DNA of 64,000 nt from assembly GCA_035771165.1 (NCBI GenBank), contig JAWNZC010000468.1, forward strand, positions 434,501-498,500, written 5' to 3'. Positions within the stretch are counted from its first letter, which is position 1; each line of letters opens with the position of its first letter. The translations under genes were made by a program, and so were the position numbers. This document shows positions 38,072-49,500 of the stretch, piece after piece. This stretch comes from Paragorgia papillata (lineage: Eukaryota; Cnidaria; Anthozoa; Scleralcyonacea; Coralliidae). The notes below the pieces were generated by a model. It was given only the letters and a program-made list of their open reading frames with translations, did no database searches and was not told the origin of the DNA.

Positions 38072-38504
38072 CAGCCGTGGGTACTTGGGGCTTGAGTACT
38101 AACTTTTATACGCGAGACCGCTGACGAGGCTCATAGCCCAATGAAATGAAACAACAATTTTTTTCCATAGCCCAATGACATGAAGACATAGCCCAATGAC
38201 ATGAAGACATAGCCCAATGACATGAATACATATTAGCCCAATGACATGAAGATATAGCCCAATGACATGAATACATATTAGCCCAATGACATGAAGATAT
38301 AGCCCAATGACATGAAGATATAGCCCAATGTCATGAAGATATAGCCCAATGACATGAAGAAATAGCCCAATGTCATGAAGATATAGCCCAATGACATGAA
38401 GAAATAGCCCAATGACATGAAGATATAGTCCAATGACATGAAGAAATAACCCAATGACATGAAGTGCGATGTAATAATGTTTTTGACATGATCCACCTTT
38501 CATA
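38072..38504 (-). repeat. Element 2 right terminal inverted repeat
   Basis: 433-bp reverse complement of the left repeat, expanded by about five extra 21-bp units (15 copies of TAGCCCAATG or one-base variants). The 134-aa and 72-aa HVIGLYL/FMSLGYI ORFs across it are repeat artefacts, because the unit length is a multiple of 3. Confidence 0.93.
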
Positions 38505-40555
38505 CACCTGACACAAAATCATAATTATGAGTAGGTACTAGGTGGCCTGCCTGACCTTCAAACAAACTCATTCCTCCTGCTTGGCTTTTCCAAAGGCTTT
38601 CCATTAACAGGTGGAAATACTCACGGCTGACACCACCACCATCCACACCAGGTTCATCTGAGAACTCAACATTTGGTGGTTTGGTAATGTCGAACGCAGG
38701 ATTTTTATACTTTCTCAGCAGTTGCTTGAGCAAATCATTTACTATAACCACATGTATGTCAAGTTCCTCCCCAAAAGGCTTAACAACTTCATGAATGAAT
38801 TATTTAAGAGCTTCTTTGCCATCATCTGCAACTAGATAAGGAGTTGCTGCTAATGGAGTGTCCCACACAGACTGCTCATTGTCCGAGTCACCATCATGCA
38901 GAGCATCTGTTGTTAATTAAAAGAAGCAAGCATACATGTAAGAGATAAAATAAAAATGAATCAGACATGTTATAGGCCCCTCTTTGGCCATTAACCCATC
39001 CTGTTCAGTTATAGGCTTTTATTTTAGCCATGGGCCTATTTTCAACTGGCCATGACAATTTTTTAGCCATGGGCCTTTTTCTCTCTCCTCTGCAGAGGTT
39101 TCTGTTGAAATTTTTTTTATATTTTATATTGGATTTTCGATGTTAACCCAAGTTGAAAATTTCTGCCAAATGAAATTATTTTCCATTGTGTGTTGGGGTA
39201 CTTGGTGCGAAAAATATTATTTAACTATTCTTCCATGATGATACTGTACATTCATTATAATAAAAATAGGATATTGTGTTCATTTTGGTTTGTGACAGCT
39301 ATGCTTCTCTTAGGCCAAACATATCAATATAAAAAGACCTCTCTTTCCAATTTTTCAATTCTATAGGAAATTTTTTTATATTTTGATATAAAATATAAAC
39401 CTCCCACCTCCTGGATATTTTCAAAATTTAGTGATGAGAATCAAGGAGTTTTTTTATGTGGCCTCATACACAGTATACTGTAAATGTAGTACAAGTAGAC
39501 AACCTGCAACATTACAATGATTACTCTATCTCATACCTTGTCCAACATTAAGTAGTGTGGAAACAGCTGCATTCATGTCATATTTGGAAGTTTCAAGTGT
39601 TTCTTCTAGAATGTGTCTCTGTACATCAGGGAACATGGCAGTAAGTTGCTGAATGTTTTCTAAAATGAACAAACATTGCAAACAACAATATCAGAAATAC
39701 AGAATGTCACCATTACATCCCAACCAATAAATTCAGTGGAATGACTGGATAAAAATGGAGTGATTGCTATCTCAACCTTAACAGCATCATTCAGATTCAA
39801 CCAGATTACTATACTTAATATTTCTCATACAGTATTACTAAACTACAAAGTTGTACTGTATGTATGTCAGGTGAAATTTCTGGAGTACTCCTTTTAGTGG
39901 ATTGAGAAGTTCTGCCATAAATATTACAGAACCATCCTTTGAAAATCACTATTGAATCTATTGAAAAAACTGGAATTTGCACCCTAATGAACAATGGTCT
40001 GGCATTCTACATTACCTATTGAGCTATCATGCCAACCATGAGCAGAAATTTTTAATTGTAACAAGATACCTTCTGTGTTAAGACAACTGCTGGAACAACT
40101 GGTTGTTGGAATGTTGTCACCGTGATGAGCTTGTTCAGCAGCATTTGATGTTGTTGTTACATAGGAGAGAATGCTTCTGTTCGGATGAAACATTCTCTCT
40201 GGTTCATCTTGGCAAGGCAGTATATAAAAGGGGAAATATAAAGCTAAAGCAGACATTCAGCATAAAGTTGTGGGCCACAATATCTCAGACCAAAATAATG
40301 AAATCATAAAAAGGGATATAAAAATTTTAAATAATTATGCCACATCCAAATGGTGGACAAAATTTAAAAAGTTACAGTGCTAATTAATAAAGGTAGGTAC
40401 TTGTAAAAGGAATATCATTCTGAAATTAGTAAGAGTGTGACAAAGGTGAGACATCGTAAGTTGTACGTATACATGTGGTACGTTTGCAAGCTTTGTGTAA
40501 TGTAACAGATGTTCGGTGGATGTTCGTCAAACTCAGTTACTCAGAAAATATTTCT

Positions 40556-40634
40556 GAGACCCCAGACAGGGTTCGAACCTACAACCTTCTAATGACTCGT
40601 AAGACACTCTAACCATTGAGCCACTGAGGCTCAG
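40556..40634 (-). ncRNA. tRNA-derived SINE head (box A and box B)
   Basis: On the minus strand, GTGGCTCAATGGTTAGAG (box A, 40,607-40,623) is followed 28 bp on by GGTTCGAACC (box B, 40,570-40,579). A cloverleaf is only partial: the anticodon stem has a mismatch and position 33 is not T, so this is not a functional tRNA gene. Flanking copies of a CATGTGGTAC(A/G)TTTG...GTGTAATGT segment (about 40,472-40,510 and 40,728-40,768) bracket it as direct repeats. It lies between exons of the element 1 HECT gene. Confidence 0.6.
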
Positions 40635-42276
40635 ATGGAGAGCTAAGGTTGCAAATTCATAGTCATAGGTGCTCCTAAGCGGTAGCGTTTGCATATGAGA
40701 TGTTGTTAAAGTGTACATATACAGTGCATGTGGTACATTTGTGAGCTTGGTGTAATGTGACAGATTGACAGACAAAGAATAGTCATGCAAATGTAATCAT
40801 AATTGCTTCTAGTTGCTAGTATGGTGCATTTCACTGGAGTGACATTCATTAGGTAAGGTTAGGTTGAGAGCTAATAGGGCCCCCTAAACAGTTGATAAGT
40901 CCCACCAAAAAAGGAGTACAAATTGGGTATTCGAGGGTCTCATTTTTTGTCTATTTTCCCATGGAATCCGTTATGGAAGTTTTCCAATTATGTTTGCAAT
41001 TCATAACCTAAATGCCTGCAACTGGGTACCCTGTTTCACCCAAGTGAGATCCCACCGTTCTTGATCAGCCAGGGTGCCCCACATTTCATGTAAACTGGAT
41101 TTCCCCCCGAAACTAAAATCAGTACAGTATTTTAATTTTTTTTATTTAAAATTTTTTTCCCAGAGGCAGGTGCAACTCGTGCAAGTATGTACCAGTAAGC
41201 AAGGGCCTGATCTACAGTAACATGTCTACTATAAAGAGTTCGCCACACTGATATAGTATATGCAGCCCCTTTATACTGTAGATAGAGATGGTAATGTCAA
41301 ATGTGCTTCAATATAATTATATAGATGATTACTTACAAGACTGGATGTTGCCCTGACATACAAAGGTCCTTGTTTTATGATTCCTAGCAATACTCGCCCA
41401 CTCAACTCTGTGCCTCTTGGCAAGTTTATTGATTGGACAGTACCTCCAATGACTTTTACAAAATCAAATCTACGAAAGAATAGATATATCAGGAAGAATG
41501 CAGTGTTCGTGTAATAACTGACCTTTTCCATGACATACAGATTAGATACACATGTCAATATCCTGTGAAAAACATTGATCACCTTACCCCACATTGACTC
41601 CGTTTACGCGCAGAACATTTTCAAATAGTTCCTCTATTTTAGCCCTCAGTTCACTTTCACTCCAGGAACGTTCTACGGGCACCGAATCGATTATCAAGCC
41701 TCGTTTATGCAAGTCCGCTTTAACAGCGTATTTGGGAACGGTGTTTGTCGAAGGTTTTGGCAAAACAATAACATCTTTCAATGTTGGAGGTACCACTCGT
41801 CCACGTGATGGTTTCGCGCCTTTACCACGACCTCTACCTCTGGCTGCGTTGTATGGCCACGAAGATGATGCAACTCGCTCTCGTCGAGATCTGCCTGTAT
41901 ATCCATAGTTGTTCTGTGGGTTGAACTGTTGAGCTACCACTGATGCAGTGGCAAACGTCGATGTGGCTGGTGTGACGGACTGTACTGTTGTCCGTGGAAT
42001 GTTAAATCTCTGATAAAGTTCTTCTTGCGAATCTTGAGCCGGAGAGCTTGTGTTTGTACTAGTAGCATCCCTATTCTGACTGTCTAACCGAGGGCCATCA
42101 CGAACTGATTGTACTATCCTTCGAACAATGTTTTCTATGTTGCTAACACTTTCCATCTACGGTATAAGTCACTCTACAGTAGGTTCAAAAACATTGAAAA
42201 GCCTGCTGTCTCGAGTCTTGGTATAAATTTGCATCCAGTCCGTTTGCGAATCTATCGCAATGCATGCTGGTAGTTG

Positions 42277-42558
42277 CTTTCATGCTGATCAAAAGTTATC
42301 CTCTCCTTTCTTGATGTATAACACGAACATAAAACTTGGTGTCAAACAAGCTGAGATCTTGACATGTAACCAGTGTAAAATTTGTTGTACGAACGAGCGA
42401 CTTGATGTAACATACAAAACTGCTAGATATAAAACACGAGCACCATGATATAAAACACGAACACCATGATATAAAACACGAGTGACTTGATATAAAACAC
42501 GAGCGATTTGATCTAGAACATGAACGACTTGATATTTTGTCACATTTGGAAAAGCATA
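42277..42558 (-). repeat. Element 1 right terminal inverted repeat
   Basis: Reverse complement of 19,801-20,082 with scattered substitutions and equal length (282 bp). It contains the same 21-bp subrepeat array and ends GGAAAAGCATA, followed by the CATAAC duplication. Confidence 0.88.
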
Positions 42559-42595
42559 CATAACAAAGCCTTATAAAAAATTGTGTTCTAATCCA

Positions 42596-42878
42596 TATGA
42601 AGTGTTATTACCGCCAAAATCTCTTCCTCATTCGGATAGTTCGTATTTAATGCGATATTTCCAAATTTTGTATTGACAGTCTAAATGTTCTTTTGAAGTA
42701 AATATATTAAGCTTCACAATCAAATTTAATGTTGCGCTTAATGTTTTTTTGAAATAATAAATTAAGCTTCACAATCAAATGTAATGTTGCACTTAATTTA
42801 ATAATGCATAACCAAATGTTGTGCTGCATCAAATTTTGTGTTGATTGCGAACTTTGGCCTCTCCCCAACCCCCTAATT
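42596..42878 (+). repeat. Element 3 left terminal inverted repeat
   Basis: 283 bp ending ...CTCCCCAACCCCCTAATT. It contains two copies of a TAAGCTTCACAATCAAAT-TAATGTTGC-CTTAAT block. The right partner has an extra insert of about 22 bp (ACAACAACATTAATAGTCTC region) near its tip. Confidence 0.9.
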
Positions 42879-42904
42879 TGAGGTTGTGCTTTTAAGTTTT
42901 TAAC

Positions 42905-45900
42905 ATGGCCGACGGGAATTCGGTTATCAAGTATCGTTTACAAGAAGCTTGTTTGCAAATAATTCGTCAGTTGCAGTCAGGAAGTGAAGCAGTGGAAGGA
43001 GCCTGTTGCAGTTTAGATTGGTTATTGGCTACAGTGTCTACTTATATTGACACCATCGATATCCCCGATGAAGTTATCAACTTGCTATTTAATGCTCGTT
43101 CTTCTTTGCACAATTGCCTTAATACTAGCACCAGTTCTATCAACTATCAGGTGTCCAACGTCTATTCCGGTATGCCTGGAAGGCCGAAATTGCTTATTAC
43201 TAAAGAACAAATTGAATTTCTAATATCACATAATTTTACTGTCATGGAGATGAGTAATTTGCTTGGTGTTAGTGCTCGAACTGTGGAACGACGTATGGCC
43301 GAATTTAAGTTGACTGTTACAGAGTCCTACTCCTCCTGAATTACGGTCGTTTTGCTAACGAGTCGTTTCGCCAACTGTCAGTTCGCCAACGTCTCCGGTC
43401 GTTTATCAAACTACAATCAGTGACAAAAGTGTTGGGACTCTTGAACTGAAAAGGAACATTTGTTATTTAAGGTTGTAAAAACAGTTTTTAATAAGTTTTG
43501 TCAATTACTTGTCTTCAATGAACGTCTATAAACGTTTAGAATTTCCGATTTTTTAACCGAATCTCATTCAATATTGGTTTCTTGTGATTAAATTAAGCAT
43601 CGCGCATATTATATAGTACTTGTTAAAATAATAAAATATACTTGCTAAATATAATAGTTATTTATTAAGTTGTTTAAGTAATTTATAAGTTGTTATTTAT
43701 CGCTAACATGCACGCGCGAACTGACATAAGGACGTTGGCGAATCGACCCGAGACGGCGTTGGCGAACTGACAGTTCGCGAAACGACTCGTTGGCGAAACG
43801 ACCGGTTACCCTCCTCCTATACCGATGCCCAACTGGATAACGTGGTTCGAGATATAATGGCAGCTTTTCCCAATGCTGGTTACAGGAGAATGACAGGACT
43901 CCTGCAAGCTCGGGGGCTTAGAGTTCAACAAAATCGAATACGTAACTCGGTGCGCCGTGTTCATCCACAAGGAACGGCTCTGAGAGCCTTGGAACTGAAT
44001 ATGCTGCGTCGCCGTCGTTACCAAGTTTGTGGTCCGTTAGCGTTATGGCACATAGACGGAAATCATAAATTAATCAGGTATTTATTTCATGCATTTTGTA
44101 TGTCTGGGTCCAGGACGTAGTCAGGGGGAGTCATTCCCCTTTGAAAACCTTCTTTTCGTTACATACGGTTTTATATACTGTCTATAATGCACTATTGGAC
44201 TTGTCATCGGAAACCCCACCCTACCCCAGGGAAACATGGGGCATTGTTACCCCAGGGAAACATAGGGCTTTAAAAAAAAACACAATTGAGGGGGGCAATT
44301 GTCTGTCTAATCCCCCACCCTCAAACTAAAACCCTGAAACTAAAAGTAATACCTGTACATAGAATTACATTTTTATTTCATGTATATTTCCTGTGTGCAT
44401 TCTCAACAGGCATATTAATTTAACACAGTATAAAATAAGACAAAGTACAATATACGTATACTGGAAGAGTGGAAGTAACTCAATTCAGGCTGGGCAGGCT
44501 CACTTTGGGAGGACTTAATAATAAATCAAGTAAACAAATGGTAGTTTTAATATGAGTATTGCCCTTCTACCTGCCACATCACTTTTTTTGATATTATTTT
44601 CTCAAAATTCTGTCAAATCTGGACCTTTAGCACTTTTTGCTTTTCTCCAAGATTCATGTGTATAATAAATGTTGTCTTCACTAGTAGCATGATATTCAAG
44701 AGATTTTGTAGTTGTGAGATCCACGCAAAAAATGTGCCCATTCTCCTTTTTTTGAAAATTCAATATTTGGGGACTTACATTTGAGAATGCTTGTTTGGGA
44801 GGGTTTATGTTTTCAGGGGGACCAGCACACCCAGGTTCATTTTCAGAAGTTTGCTGTATTGTCAGTATATAATTCTGTATCAGGTTTTTTATCATTCAGT
44901 ACTTTCAAATTTGCAGGTGGAGAATCGTAATACATGGGGGAATAGATGGCTACTCTAGGATGATTGTATATCTTTGTTGTAACACCAATAACAGAGCCTC
45001 CACTCTTTATGACCTGTTTTGCAAAGCTGTACAAACCTATGGCCTCCCATCCAGGGTACGATCAGATACAGGTGGAGAGAATGTGGATGTGGCCTGGTGC
45101 ATGTTAAGCCATCCATTACGTGGACCTAACCGTGGAAGTCACATAGCTGGCCGCAGTGTTCATAATCAACGCATAGAAAGACTATGGAGGGACGTGTTTT
45201 TTGGCTGCACATATATATTCTATCATCTATTCTACCATATGGAGACAAATGGATTACTCGACTTATCAAATGAAATGCATCTTTTTGCCCTTCACTACAC
45301 CTTTGTTCCCAGAATTAACAGAAACCTGAATTTGTTTTCTGGTGGGCATAACAGGTGTCCAATAAGCACAGAAAATAGCCTTTCTCCTGATCAGCTGTGG
45401 ATCAGTTTTTTTTTGTCTATGTCCAATAGCAATCATAGGACTGCAATAGAGTTTGACAATCCAACTGAGGTATGGTACTAGTAATTAAAAACATTTTATT
45501 TGTGCAAACCAAAAAAAACCAACTACTTGTACCCTTTTGAGAATATTTTGCATTAAAAGATAGAAGGAATTTAGTAATGATAGTACAGTAAAAGGAAGTC
45601 GGGTTACTGATAATTTAAATTAGACTACTGCATGTATAGGTCAGTGGTACATGTACTTACATGTACAACTCATATACAGGAAGACAAGCACAAAAAGTTA
45701 CACATGCATTTGACAAAGTCATCCCTAAAAATACAGAACATTACAACGCAGTTTATGTTTAGAGGGGCAGTTTGAAAATATTACTCCTAAATTTTAATCA
45801 TATATAAACATTAATAAAATAATCAAGAACAGTTAAGTGGTCAATTATTAATTTTCTACTTTATTTCTTATAACTATACATGTAGATTAACTATGAAAGT

Positions 45901-46107
45901 TATGGCATCGATTGGGAAGGACCACCACCATCACCCGAGTGGCATGAATCAGTGGAATCTGTTGAAGTGCCAGACACTGTTATTGCTTTATCTGAAAATG
46001 ACAAGCTGGAACTTGTTACTGCAGTGGATCCACTTCAGGGTTCTGATGTAAATGGAATTGATATCTACTTAGAAGTTTTAGATTTTCTACAGCAGAAATT
46101 GAACTAA
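42905..46107 (+). pseudogene. Element 3 DDE integrase gene, frame broken by a 473-bp insertion
   Basis: Coding parts are 42,905-43,337, 43,819-44,077, 44,917-45,469 and 45,886-46,107. The first two are one exon interrupted by an insertion that introduces TGA directly after SYSS. Counting the 8-bp duplication once, the total is 1,467 nt, 488 aa, with all phases matching. The rest is well kept: HTH (MEMSNLLGVSARTVERRM), [27 protein letters not shown], and C-terminal exon INYESYGIDW...GIDIYLEVL, which parallels element 2. Intron positions match element 2. As it stands the product would end near residue 145, before the catalytic core. Confidence 0.88.
43338..43810. mobile_element. MITE inserted in the element 3 integrase exon
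   Basis: 473 bp. The inverted ends carry CGGTCGTTT(T/C)GC(T/C)AACGAGTCGTTTCGC with an inner GAACTGACAGTTCG block on each side. CTCCTCCT occurs at 43,330-43,337 and 43,811-43,818 as an 8-bp duplication. Removal of the element plus one copy restores the integrase frame (SYSSYTDAQLD). Confidence 0.88.
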
Positions 46108-46597
46108 AGCATGTATTTAATTATCTTTATTTTTGCACGGAATTGACAGAGCTGTTATATAATTATGTGGCCAACAGTTAACTGTAAATCAATATACCCA
46201 ACTGGTAATAACATAATAATATGAACATTTAACACATACAGTATTGGTGGAGTTGTTCTAGTTTTTTGTTCCAAGGGTCCTTTTAACTTATCAGAATACT
46301 GTAATATATGACAAGACACCTTGATACAAATAATTTGAAACAGCTGTACCTCTTATTAACCAAGTTCAATTAAGGGCCCTATCAAGCCACCTTTCAAAAA
46401 ATGTTTTTTTATGACAAGTCTGAATTTCAAAATCAAATGTATACTGTACAGTACTTGCTTCTCAGGCAATGATTTAAAATGTATTTGTGCAGTAAGATGA
46501 ACAGTAGAAGTTCCTATTTCTTTGCAAAAGTTAAACATGGGCCCAATCTACTAGAGAACTTACATGTAGTAACCATCCTCTATGTGATTTGTAATAA

Positions 46598-49500
46598 TCA
46601 AGCAAAAACATAGCCTTTACTACCAAACTTTAGAACTGTATCCATCATTTTCTTGAAATCTGAGTAGGATGTGTGATGTAAAGGCAAATACAATGTAAGG
46701 AAGCATGTTTCAACAGTTGGCCATTGGTTGTCACTTGTTTGCAATATAACTTCTAACTTTTCTTCTCTTGGTGGAAGATGTGGAATTCCAGACCAAAATT
46801 GGCAAAGGGAGTTTAAGTCAAGGTTTTCTATGAAGGTAATAAAATAGCTGGTTATGTTGCTTACTATTACAGTAAGGGTTTTGATAGTACAGTAGACATG
46901 TTAAACTTGCATAACTGATGTAAATGATTCTTGCTGGTTTTAGCAATACTAATTAGAACATTTTCCAGATTGCTTAATTCTTCAAGTTGTGGCTGATTAT
47001 TAGGTTTGACATTGTGATTAATCAAACTTTTCCCGGGTACAGTATTTACTGTAAAGTGATAACTGGTTCATGTGTAGTTTCAGAAATAACAGTTTAGAGT
47101 TTTACTCCAACTTGTACTTTTAAGAGATATGCTAATCAATGGTACCCTAAGATACTCACTCTCAGCTATAATAGGCAGCCCCTAAAGTGTGTTACACAGT
47201 CAAAGATGCAGTGTAGCGTCACTAGCATGCAACATTGAAATACATTTGGCTGGTCCTGTACTCACTCTCACTCTGTGTGGACTGGTCCAATTCCTCCATG
47301 TATGTAAAAAAGTACATCTTAGTGGCTTGGGACCTTTCATTGTTATCCTCATCCTTAATAGAAATCTTTGCCTTCAGGTCATTCCACCTCACCTTTTCTT
47401 CACTTTCCCTGGGGAAAATTATTGATGTAATATTGCTGTTGGCCTTCATGAAACCATGAAGACCAGTTTCATTCATCCCTAACAAAGGACAAGATAAAAC
47501 AAAATTATTGATGGAATTTTGTATTCCTATCACTATTTAATATAGTGGTTGGAGAACAAAAATTACCTACATGTTTTGCATCAGAGGTGCAGTCTCACAA
47601 CTGTGCTTGCTGTCATACAGGGTTGGTGGGACTTATAGGTCAGAGAATAATAGGTAAGAAAGAAAAACTTGTTTGTCCAACAAAGTTGAATATGGCCGAA
47701 TGTAATCAACACCTTTCAACATTTATAACAACAATACCTGTATATTAAAATGTTGAACAAATATTGAACATTTTGTTCAACAACATTCAAGTGATTCAAC
47801 AATACTCATATCACTCAGGGAGGGGGGGGCGCAGAATAAATTGTTGAAAGCATAATATCTGGCCAAGGCTTCATGTAATTATTCATTTTCAAACAATGTG
47901 TAGCAGCAACAAGGAACAATCATTCTTACCTGGCCCAGGGCCCATTTGCTATAAATATACAGTACCCTGCATTAACACCATTGATGCCTGAACCACCCAA
48001 AAACAGCACTTTTAATATTTTACATGGATGTATAAGCCAGATTATTCAACTCTGTGTGATGTCAAATGATTTTGCTTATAAAATACCATTACAGGTAATG
48101 AAACCTTCAGATATCAGTAGGTATACTGGTAATTACAGCAAGTGTATACAATTAAATGCTAACCTTGAGCAATATCATTCAATTCCATTCTTCTTTTATC
48201 AGTGACGTTGAATATGATTAAATTTTCAATTGCTGTGGGCCATTGCACTTTCGAAATATCTGGATCAATACCTGCTTCCAGAAAATAAGGGGTAAGTTGG
48301 GAAATTACCTCCTCATTAGGCTTTTCTCCAATTTTCACTTTCTGTGCCTATTAAAAACCAAAATAAAAAATAATTTGCAAGAGCATAATTATATTAAAAT
48401 TTAGTTGTTTATAAATATTTACATATACTAATACAAATATTTCCTATATGAATAATTTCTCTCAATCATGTGGTTATACATGATTATACAGTACCTCCTC
48501 CAAAATCTCTCTGAGCTCAGTGTCAGCAATATCCTCTAGACCTATTTCACCATGACTCCCTGTCAACCAAAAATGGATAACAGATTCAGAGAGACCATAT
48601 AACAATGCACCACCATGTAAAATGCAATGTCCAAGAATTTTCCCAATTGCACGATATCCAGCAGCCTGTCTCACAGCTGTATTATGCACTGGAACCTTGT
48701 GATCCTTTTCTCCTTCAAAAAACAGGGTAGGTTTCCCCATACTGACAAATCCTTCTGTAACCAGTTTCATGGCACAGTCCAAGAACTCACCGACTGGCCC
48801 ACTACCGACACCAGTTTCATTTTCAAAAATGATTCTTGGAGTTGCCTTGAGATTTCTTCTCCCAGACTTATAACAACGCATGATGTCTAACTTCATGTCA
48901 TTTGTATCCTGCATACGGTCAATGTGAAACACTTCTCTGGGACAGTCAGTAGAGAGAGTTCTTGATTTAAATTCTGCCAGAACCTGGTAAGGTGACATCT
49001 CATTTCTTCCAGATATGGAGCTTAGAAGAGAGCAATTCCAAATTTCATCATCTGTCTCATTCCCTTGAGTAAACAACAAAAAATAATGTACAGTATTTAA
49101 AAGCAATGTTGTAAGTTGAAGATTAGATGTCCAGTTGCCAATCCTTCAGGTTAACACAATTAGAAATTACATACATGTACAGTAGTACATAATTTTGAGA
49201 GGGTAATGAATTCCCATAAAGATTAGAAACCAATGAACTATGACCTGCATGATGTCAGACCATTCACCATAATATAGATTTTATTATAATTATGCAAATA
49301 CATACCGTAGTTACATGAAGTATACAGTAGAGACAGATACCTAGCTGTAATTAATTTGCATTTATGGTATAAAGATACTGTACATATAGGCAGGGGAGGT
49401 ACCAAGAATTCCCCAACAGGGGGACTAGTAGTTGAATGTCTAGAATAGCTTTTTCCATCTAATCAGCGTGAAATTATCACAATAACTGACAAGCTACAGC

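Larger units (their letters stand above)
26131..38504. mobile_element. Element 2: IS3-type integrase transposon with CUE-HECT cargo, nested in element 1
   Basis: It is 12,374 bp. The ends begin TAT(A/G)AAAGGTGGATCATGTC on both sides. The 6-bp target duplication is perfect: CACCTG at 26,125-26,130 and 38,505-38,510. Removing the element and one copy joins two halves of the element 1 HECT exon in frame (NYDFVSG then GLFVLVGK), which proves the insertion order. It contains a plus-strand integrase (26,478-30,075) and a convergent minus-strand CUE-HECT gene (37,999 to 30,553), with two MITE-like insertions and a perfect palindrome in introns or intergenic sequence. It is the best-delimited element in the window. 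Confidence 0.95.
22940..42156 (-). pseudogene. Element 1 CUE-HECT E3 ubiquitin ligase gene, split by element 2 and with a premature stop
   Basis: Exons seen on the minus strand are: 41,588-42,156 (start MESVSNIEN; Arg/Gly-rich linker; KDVIVLPKP domain), 41,337-41,469, about 40,070-40,220, 39,537-39,659 (CUE domain with canonical MFP and LL motifs: LTAMFPDVQ...VSTLLN), 38,511-38,906 plus 25,946-26,130 (HECT N-lobe, VDGGGVSREYF...GHLVPTHNYDF / GLFVLVGKMILHALL), an exon block at about 24,680-25,090, and 22,940-23,187 (C-lobe, catalytic Cys in EASTCCLTISIP, 35 residues from the end). HECT ligases form a thioester on this Cys and transfer ubiquitin to substrates. Three lesions are visible: TAA at 38,800-38,802, the 12.4-kb element 2 insertion, and a 1-bp shift near 24,835-24,850. 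The phase of the third exon could not be reconciled, so one junction is unresolved. Confidence 0.82.
19801..42558. mobile_element. Element 1: IS3-type integrase transposon with CUE-HECT cargo, interrupted by element 2
   Basis: Terminal inverted repeats of 282 bp (19,801-20,082 and 42,277-42,558) start TATGCTTTTCCAAATGTGAC. The flanking 6-mers are CATAAA (19,795-19,800) and CATAAC (42,559-42,564), a 6-bp target duplication with one mismatch. A plus-strand integrase (20,133-22,779) and a minus-strand CUE-HECT gene (42,156 to 22,940) converge. Subtracting the 12.4-kb element 2 leaves a transposon of about 10.4 kb. The architecture fits my recollection of IS3EU. The integrase reads intact, but the HECT gene has a stop at 38,800-38,802 and is split, so any remaining mobility would rest on the integrase alone. 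Confidence 0.88.

Noticed and set aside
38099..38503. 134-aa HVIGLYL repeat protein
   Set aside because: Same explanation: 21-bp units of the element 2 terminal repeat.
40533..40640. Functional tRNA gene
   Set aside because: Box A and box B are good, but the anticodon stem is mismatched and base 33 is not T; better read as a SINE head.
19801..42558. Polinton/Maverick identity for the integrase elements (6-bp duplication, rve integrase)
   Set aside because: No protein-primed DNA polymerase, packaging ATPase, capsid or protease genes; ends start TAT rather than AG; the only second gene is a HECT ligase.
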